From an uncultured Oscillospiraceae bacterium (GTDB lineage Bacteria > Bacillota > Clostridia > Oscillospirales > Oscillospiraceae), in contig CALWXF010000016.1 of the NCBI GenBank assembly GCA_944385445.1, positions 1 through 48,195 on the forward strand: a DNA stretch of 48,195 nt, given 5' to 3'. The notes beneath the pieces were generated by a model that saw only the letters and a program-made list of their open reading frames with translations, searched no databases and was not told where the DNA came from. Shown here piece after piece: positions 44,278 through 48,195 of the stretch; positions within the stretch are counted from its first letter, which is position 1, and the number at the start of each line of letters is the position of its first letter. Position numbers and translations under genes: made by a program.

Positions 44278-45231
44278 TTACCACAGAAACGCAATGGCAT
44301 AGAGTGCCGACACGCCAAATAGAGACAACACGGCCAGCACCACCAGAGCCACTGCTCCGCCGAACATCTGGCGAATCAGCCCCTGGCCCTGATGGGCCGC
44401 CAGGGGTGCCAATACCGTCAGATAACCGCCCCACAGCATCAGGCAGGATATCCCTGCGGGGTACCAGGCCTGGCGTATCACCAGCTTGGCAAACTCCAGC
44501 ACGGGAGGCCGCTGGGCCAAGCTCTCCACCAGCCATCGCTCCCAGGGTACGGGTGGCGCATGGAGGATGAATTGCTGCACTGTCCCCGGTAGCCACTGCC
44601 ACATGCTCTCGTCCATCCGGGCCAGCAGGGACACAGCTCCGCTCTTGTACAGCACCACCGCCATCAGCCCCAGGCCAAACAGCATCCGTGCCACACACAG
44701 CACCGTGGCCCATAGGGGATGCCCGTCCTTCTCCTTCTTATTCTTTTTGGAAGTTTTGCGTTTGAAGGAAGGAAGGGAGATGGACCGGGAGGGTGCACAT
44801 CTCCGCTGCTGGGTGCTCTGCTGTTTGGTGGGAGCGCTGGGGCTGGGACGGCGGCGCTCCACCACCCGCCAGTTGACACGGCACACCCACTCTGCGGCTG
44901 ACCGCTGGGGTGTGCCCACGTGAGCCAAGCGGTCCGCCGCAGCTCGGACTGCAGCGTCCTTCCCCCTGCCCTGTTCCACATGGTCCAGGTACTTTGCATA
45001 CAGGCCCGCTCGGGCAAAGGCCTCCAACATCGCTCCATAGGGGGCCAGGGCCGGATTGGACCGGGCCAGCTGTCCAATTTTCGGGTCGTCCAACACTTTC
45101 GTTCCGTGGTGACGCACCAGCTCCCGCAGCGCATACCAGGCCTCGCCCTGCCCGTTGCGCTGTATACCACTCTCTCTTGACTCCTCTCTGGGCTGCAACC
45201 CATGATTTGGATTCAATTCTAATTTCACCAC
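44278..45231 (-). CDS. Membrane protein of unknown function
   Basis: I do not recognise this 317-residue protein. It begins with a soluble N-terminal domain (about 25-125: ALRELVRHHGTKVLDDPKIG and a later WVCRVNW), of a kind seen in front of various membrane modules. A low-complexity basic and polar linker at about 125-170 (Ser, Gln, Arg, Lys) follows. The C-terminal half holds three or four hydrophobic segments (about 180-200, 250-300). The start is GTG-GTG with only a weak ribosome-binding site. It is a single gene between two terminators. The layout suggests an envelope sensor or scaffold, which is inference. Confidence 0.65.
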   Translation of the reverse strand: MVKLELNPNHGLQPREESRESGIQRNGQGEAWYALRELVRHHGTKVLDDPKIGQLARSNPALAPYGAMLEAFARAGLYAKYLDHVEQGRGKDAAVRAAADRLAHVGTPQRSAAEWVCRVNWRVVERRRPSPSAPTKQQSTQQRRCAPSRSISLPSFKRKTSKKNKKEKDGHPLWATVLCVARMLFGLGLMAVVLYKSGAVSLLARMDESMWQWLPGTVQQFILHAPPVPWERWLVESLAQRPPVLEFAKLVIRQAWYPAGISCLMLWGGYLTVLAPLAAHQGQGLIRQMFGGAVALVVLAVLSLFGVSALYAIAFLW

Positions 45232-45317
45232 TTTCGCCTTCTTGATCGGTGTCTCTCACGCCGCCTCTGGAATCGGCCCTTATCATACCACAGCTCCAGA
45301 AATAAAGTCAAATGACA

Positions 45318-45352
45318 AGAGACGGTTTCCCCTCATAGGAGAAACCGTCTCT
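45318..45352 (-). terminator. Terminator of uppP
   Basis: AGAGACGGTTTC (45318-45329) pairs perfectly with GAAACCGTCTCT (45341-45352) around an 11-base loop, just after the uppP stop. Confidence 0.85.
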
Positions 45353-45362
45353 ATTGTACGAA

Positions 45363-46217
45363 TCAGTGGGCCAAAAGTGCCTGTACGCCGAAGAACAAAA
45401 GTACCAGCGCACCCAGCACGATTCGATACCAGCCAAAAATCTTGAAGTCGTGCTTTTTCACAAAGTTCATGAGGAATCGGATGCACAGCACCGACACCAC
45501 AAAGGACACCACAAAGCCCACGGCCAGAATGGCAGCCTCTTCCCCGGTGAAGAAGGGTTCCCCTGCCATCAGCTTCTCGGCAAAGAATTTTCCCAGCTTC
45601 AGAACGCTCACGCCCACCATGGTGGGGATAGCCAGGAAGAAGGAGAACTCAGCGGCTGCGGGTCGGGCGCAGCCAATGAGGATGGCGCCCAGAATGGTGG
45701 CACCGGAACGGGAGGTGCCAGGGATGATGGACAGTGTCTGGAACAGGCCGATGAGCAAAGCAGTCTTCCATGTAATGTCTCCGGTGCTGCGGATGGAGGG
45801 GGTCCGGTGCAGATTTTCCAGATAGAGGAACCCAAGGCCGTAGAGGATCAGGGCGGCGGCCACCACCCACGGGGTCATGAGGTTTTCATCCATCCAGTCG
45901 TTCAGGGGCAGGCCCACCGCCGCAGAGGGGATGCAGGCCAGCACCACCTTGCCCCACAGGTTCCAAGTGTCCCGCTTCTGGCGGACGGACTTGCGGGGAG
46001 AAAATGGATTGAGCCGATGGAAAAACAGCAGCAGCACCGCCAGAATGGCGCCCAGCTGGATCACATAGCGGTACATATCCATAAATTCCGTGGTGACGTT
46101 GAGCTTGATGAACTCATCCACCAAAATGAGGTGTCCCGTAGAGCTGATGGGCAGCCACTCCGTAATGCCCTCCACCACGCCTAGGAACAGAGACTTCAAC
46201 AGTTCCAGCACTAGCAT
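45363..46217 (-). CDS. uppP: Undecaprenyl-diphosphatase
   Basis: This membrane enzyme dephosphorylates undecaprenyl-pyrophosphate so that the lipid carrier of cell-wall synthesis is recycled; extra copies give bacitracin resistance. The 284-residue protein has about seven to eight hydrophobic segments and both family signatures: [18 protein letters not shown] near residue 13 and [10 protein letters not shown] near residue 160. It is a single gene. It works at the same membrane step as the peptidoglycan genes elsewhere in the block. Confidence 0.96.
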   Translation of the reverse strand: MLVLELLKSLFLGVVEGITEWLPISSTGHLILVDEFIKLNVTTEFMDMYRYVIQLGAILAVLLLFFHRLNPFSPRKSVRQKRDTWNLWGKVVLACIPSAAVGLPLNDWMDENLMTPWVVAAALILYGLGFLYLENLHRTPSIRSTGDITWKTALLIGLFQTLSIIPGTSRSGATILGAILIGCARPAAAEFSFFLAIPTMVGVSVLKLGKFFAEKLMAGEPFFTGEEAAILAVGFVVSFVVSVLCIRFLMNFVKKHDFKIFGWYRIVLGALVLLFFGVQALLAH

Positions 46218-46377
46218 AGCAAAACTCCCTTGTATGTCAGATTTCCAACACGTTCGCCGTGTTTTTGCCCACAGGTATCATGGGTACACATCCCCACAAT
46301 GTTCCTGCACAACGGCTGAGCCTATCTTTGACATCATACCATTTGGCGGGCCATTAATCCAGTGTAAATCGAAATCT

Positions 46378-46391
46378 TAAGAAATTTCTTA
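46378..46391. repeat. 14-bp perfect palindrome
   Basis: TAAGAAATTTCTTA reads the same on both strands. It lies between the unknown membrane gene (ending 46411) and uppP. It could be an operator or a weak terminator; nothing decides. Confidence 0.35.
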
Positions 46392-46410
46392 GGCTGGTCC
46401 TTTGGTTTCT

Positions 46411-47283
46411 TTATCTGTGGCTCAACCACGCTGGCAGCCATCTCATGAAGAAATACATAACAACGGTCGCAAGCACAGAAAAAGCAATGATACCGAGAAG
46501 AAAGCGCCCAATGACTCCTAAAGTGCGCAGAATGCTGTGAAGCACCGTCTGCTTTTGTCCAGGCCTGGGCCTGTATGCAGGGATACTCTTCCCCTGGATG
46601 TCGTACTTCTTCACATAGTATGCCTTCCAGAGATTGCTGCCAGCTATGCCCAATAGCATGCCAAGAAAAATAAAAATGCAGACTGCCGAACTAACGATAA
46701 CCTCTTGGCTGGCATTAGAAAAGAACATCTTAGCAAAACTCATACCCAAGATTCCAGCCAATCCTCCAATCCCGCAAATAGCCATTGCAGGGCCTCTGCT
46801 CATACCCTTCTTCTGTGTTTTCTTGTGCTTCTCCTGTTCCTTCCTTCGCTCTTGTGCGGCGTAAAATCGTCCGCTTCTGATGCGCCACCATACAGTGCCA
46901 AAATCCAAAACGTTGAGAAACAGCCACACTCCAAACACAAAAAAAATAGTACTGAGACCGTATATTCCTGTGACTTCAATCAGTGATAACGCTATCAATA
47001 AAAACATCAATCTGGCAAACGCTCCGCTGGCGCCAATGTTGAGGAACTTCTGAAAGTAGTTGAACTCACAATACTTCTGTTTCAAAGCCGCAGTTAAAAT
47101 GCAGTGTCCCAAAAACAAGACAATATAAATATACGGAAATATAACTTGTCGCACGACAAGTGCAAAAACCAACAAAGGAAACGCAAAAACTGCGTAGATA
47201 ACCCCCATTCCCGTCCACATGTCCAGGTCAATCAAATTGGTATCCGCCCACCTGACATAGGCCTCTGCGTATTCTCTCTTCAA
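46411..47283 (-). CDS. Polytopic membrane protein of unknown function
   Basis: I do not recognise this 290-residue protein. It has about six to seven hydrophobic segments: a pair near residues 27-68, two near 85-130, two near 165-210 and one near 250-280. A basic cytoplasmic loop lies at about 130-160 (RRKEQEKHKKTQKK). The TTG start at 47283 is eight bases after GGAGG. The base composition is visibly more AT-rich than the surrounding housekeeping genes, so recent acquisition is possible. No transport or catalytic motif is visible. Confidence 0.7.
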   Translation of the reverse strand: MKREYAEAYVRWADTNLIDLDMWTGMGVIYAVFAFPLLVFALVVRQVIFPYIYIVLFLGHCILTAALKQKYCEFNYFQKFLNIGASGAFARLMFLLIALSLIEVTGIYGLSTIFFVFGVWLFLNVLDFGTVWWRIRSGRFYAAQERRKEQEKHKKTQKKGMSRGPAMAICGIGGLAGILGMSFAKMFFSNASQEVIVSSAVCIFIFLGMLLGIAGSNLWKAYYVKKYDIQGKSIPAYRPRPGQKQTVLHSILRTLGVIGRFLLGIIAFSVLATVVMYFFMRWLPAWLSHR

Positions 47284-47341
47284 ACATCATCCCTCCGCTC
47301 TACACGTGCATCTATCATACACCGTTCTCCATACACAGGCA

Positions 47342-47375
47342 AGAGCCCCGTGAACCAGATCGTTCACGGGGCTCT
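47342..47375 (-). terminator. Terminator of the MetG-like gene
   Basis: AGAGCCCCGTGAAC (47342-47355) pairs perfectly with GTTCACGGGGCTCT (47362-47375). The T-tract on the minus strand is short. Confidence 0.8.
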
Positions 47376-47402
47376 CTAACATCTTAAATTCGGTTGGGAT
47401 GC

Positions 47403-47906
47403 TTAGTACAGCTTAGCACCGGCAGGAATGTGGTCATCCACCATCAGCAGATGCAGCTTCTCTACGCCCTCCTCGTGGTGGACCGCAGAGATGAGCATGC
47501 CGCAGGAGTCGATGCCCATCATGGGACGGGGAGGCAGGTTGGTGATGGCGATGCAGGTCTTGCCCACCAGCTCCTCGGGCTCATAATACTCATGAATGCC
47601 GCTCAGAATCACCCGGTCCGTGCCGGTTCCGTCGTCCAGAGTGAACTTCAGCAGCTTCTTGGACTTCTTCACGGCCTCGCAGGAGAGCACCTTCACGGCA
47701 CGGAAATCAGACTTGGAGAAGGTCTCAAAGTCCACGAAATCAGAGAACAGAGGCTCGATCTCCACCTTAGAGAAGTCAATGACCTCCTCCACCTTCTCAG
47801 GGGCAGCAGGAGCGGCCACAGCGGCGCTCTCAGACTTCTTGGGCATGTCCAGGGGTTTCATTGTGGGGAAAAGTTTTCCCAACAATTCGTACATCGTCAT
47901 ATTCAT
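47403..47906 (-). CDS. Stand-alone MetG C-terminal tRNA-binding domain
   Basis: The 167-residue protein corresponds to the C-terminal end of methionyl-tRNA synthetase without the catalytic core. The N-terminal 25 residues (YELLGKLFPTMKPLDMPKK) look like the end of the MetG anticodon region. An Ala/Glu-rich linker at about 25-45 follows, then the OB-fold tRNA-binding domain from about 60 on (SDFRAVKVLSCEAVKKSKKLL, then VILSGIHEYYEPEELVGKT and LPPRPMMGIDSCGMLIS). Separate proteins of this type exist in Firmicutes and may bind tRNA or act as a chaperone. It could also be the surviving end of a disrupted metG, but it has its own ATG and an AGGA site. Confidence 0.8.
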   Translation of the reverse strand: MNMTMYELLGKLFPTMKPLDMPKKSESAAVAAPAAPEKVEEVIDFSKVEIEPLFSDFVDFETFSKSDFRAVKVLSCEAVKKSKKLLKFTLDDGTGTDRVILSGIHEYYEPEELVGKTCIAITNLPPRPMMGIDSCGMLISAVHHEEGVEKLHLLMVDDHIPAGAKLY

Positions 47907-47959
47907 TCAAATCCTTTGTTTTGCTTACTTTCCCGAACTTCATACTCATTCATATTACA

Positions 47960-48195
47960 TCAGGTCCTTGCGAATGCTTCTGCTTTCTCAGGATCATCCA
48001 TAACAGCGAGTAATCGCTGACGAGGTTCCTCGTTGGCCAATTGGAAGGGGTATGATGGAACCGTTTCCTGCTTATTATTTTGATCGGCAAGTTTTTCAAT
48101 TGCCTTGGTAAGTCTCGGCAAGCAGACGTTGCCTGAATGCTTCTACATCCTTCTGCTCGACAGTACAGGGATTGGCATACTGGGTTTGAATTTTC
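47960..48195 (-). pseudogene. Frame-disrupted coding remnant at the right edge
   Basis: On the minus strand one frame runs in from the window edge with QYANPCTVEQKDVEAFRQRL and stops at 48096-48098. The +1 frame then continues as LTKAIEKLADQNNKQETVP and ends LLAVMDDPEKAEAFART at a stop at 47960-47962. Both parts look coding, so a one-base shift near 48110-48125 has probably broken one gene. Alternatively a separate short ORF starts inside. It is AT-richer than the block to its left. The gene is cut by the window edge and I do not recognise it. Confidence 0.35.

Overview
The window looks like a chromosomal segment of a GC-rich, anaerobic, spore-forming Clostridia bacterium, most likely of the Oscillospiraceae (Flavonifractor/Lawsonibacter-like). 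The signs are a fused IspH-ribosomal protein S1 gene, a redox repressor Rex, sporulation proteins (GerW/YtfJ, a SpoIID-like protein, a lone Spo0A DNA-binding domain), SbcCD, KtrAB-type potassium uptake, a class B sortase, and frequent TTG/GTG starts. The genus is an inference from gene content and not a measured placement.

Layout. (1) Positions 1-about 5,000 are the right end of an integrated mobile element, visibly more AT-rich than the rest. It carries a membrane protein, an SPFH-GYF protein, an unknown cytosolic protein, a TnpW-like acidic protein and a large serine recombinase, and it ends beside a tRNA-Gly(CCC). (2) 5,265-11,419 holds a 25-residue small ORF with its own promoter and terminator, two membrane proteins of the CmpB-like family, tRNA-Arg(ACG), rex (minus), a three-gene set of peptidoglycan-binding/SpoIID-like proteins and a DUF4364 protein. 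(3) 11,472-15,994 holds a minus-strand pair (lone Spo0A C-terminal domain and CBM9-like protein), deoC, and a plus-strand XRE regulator coupled to an ABC exporter. (4) 16,031-47,906 is an almost unbroken minus-strand block of housekeeping genes.

In the minus-strand block, read in the direction of transcription, the main groups are: an orphan MetG-like tRNA-binding protein; two membrane proteins of unknown function with uppP between them; an ABC transporter with sbcD and sbcC; sortase B; ktrB-ktrA-rlmB-like-dprA-topA-trmFO-plsX; acpP from its own promoter; rnc; scpA-scpB-DUF2953-gerW-dacF-rluB; murR-FAD oxidoreductase-cmk-plsC-ispH/rpsA with four-base start/stop overlaps; and a DUF362 ferredoxin-type protein. 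Phospholipid synthesis (acpP, plsX, plsC), chromosome maintenance (scpAB, topA, dprA, sbcCD), RNA maturation (rnc, trmFO, rluB, rlmB-like) and envelope functions (uppP, dacF, srtB) are thus packed together.

The last 240 bases are again AT-richer and hold a frame-disrupted coding remnant. No CRISPR array, rRNA or complete insertion sequence was seen. The most interesting points are a perfect Shine-Dalgarno sequence inside the ispH-rpsA fusion that could release free S1, the SPFH-GYF cargo of the mobile element, small ORFs in the transcribed leaders before ktrB and at 5,327, and the lone Spo0A DNA-binding domain paired with a CBM9-like protein.
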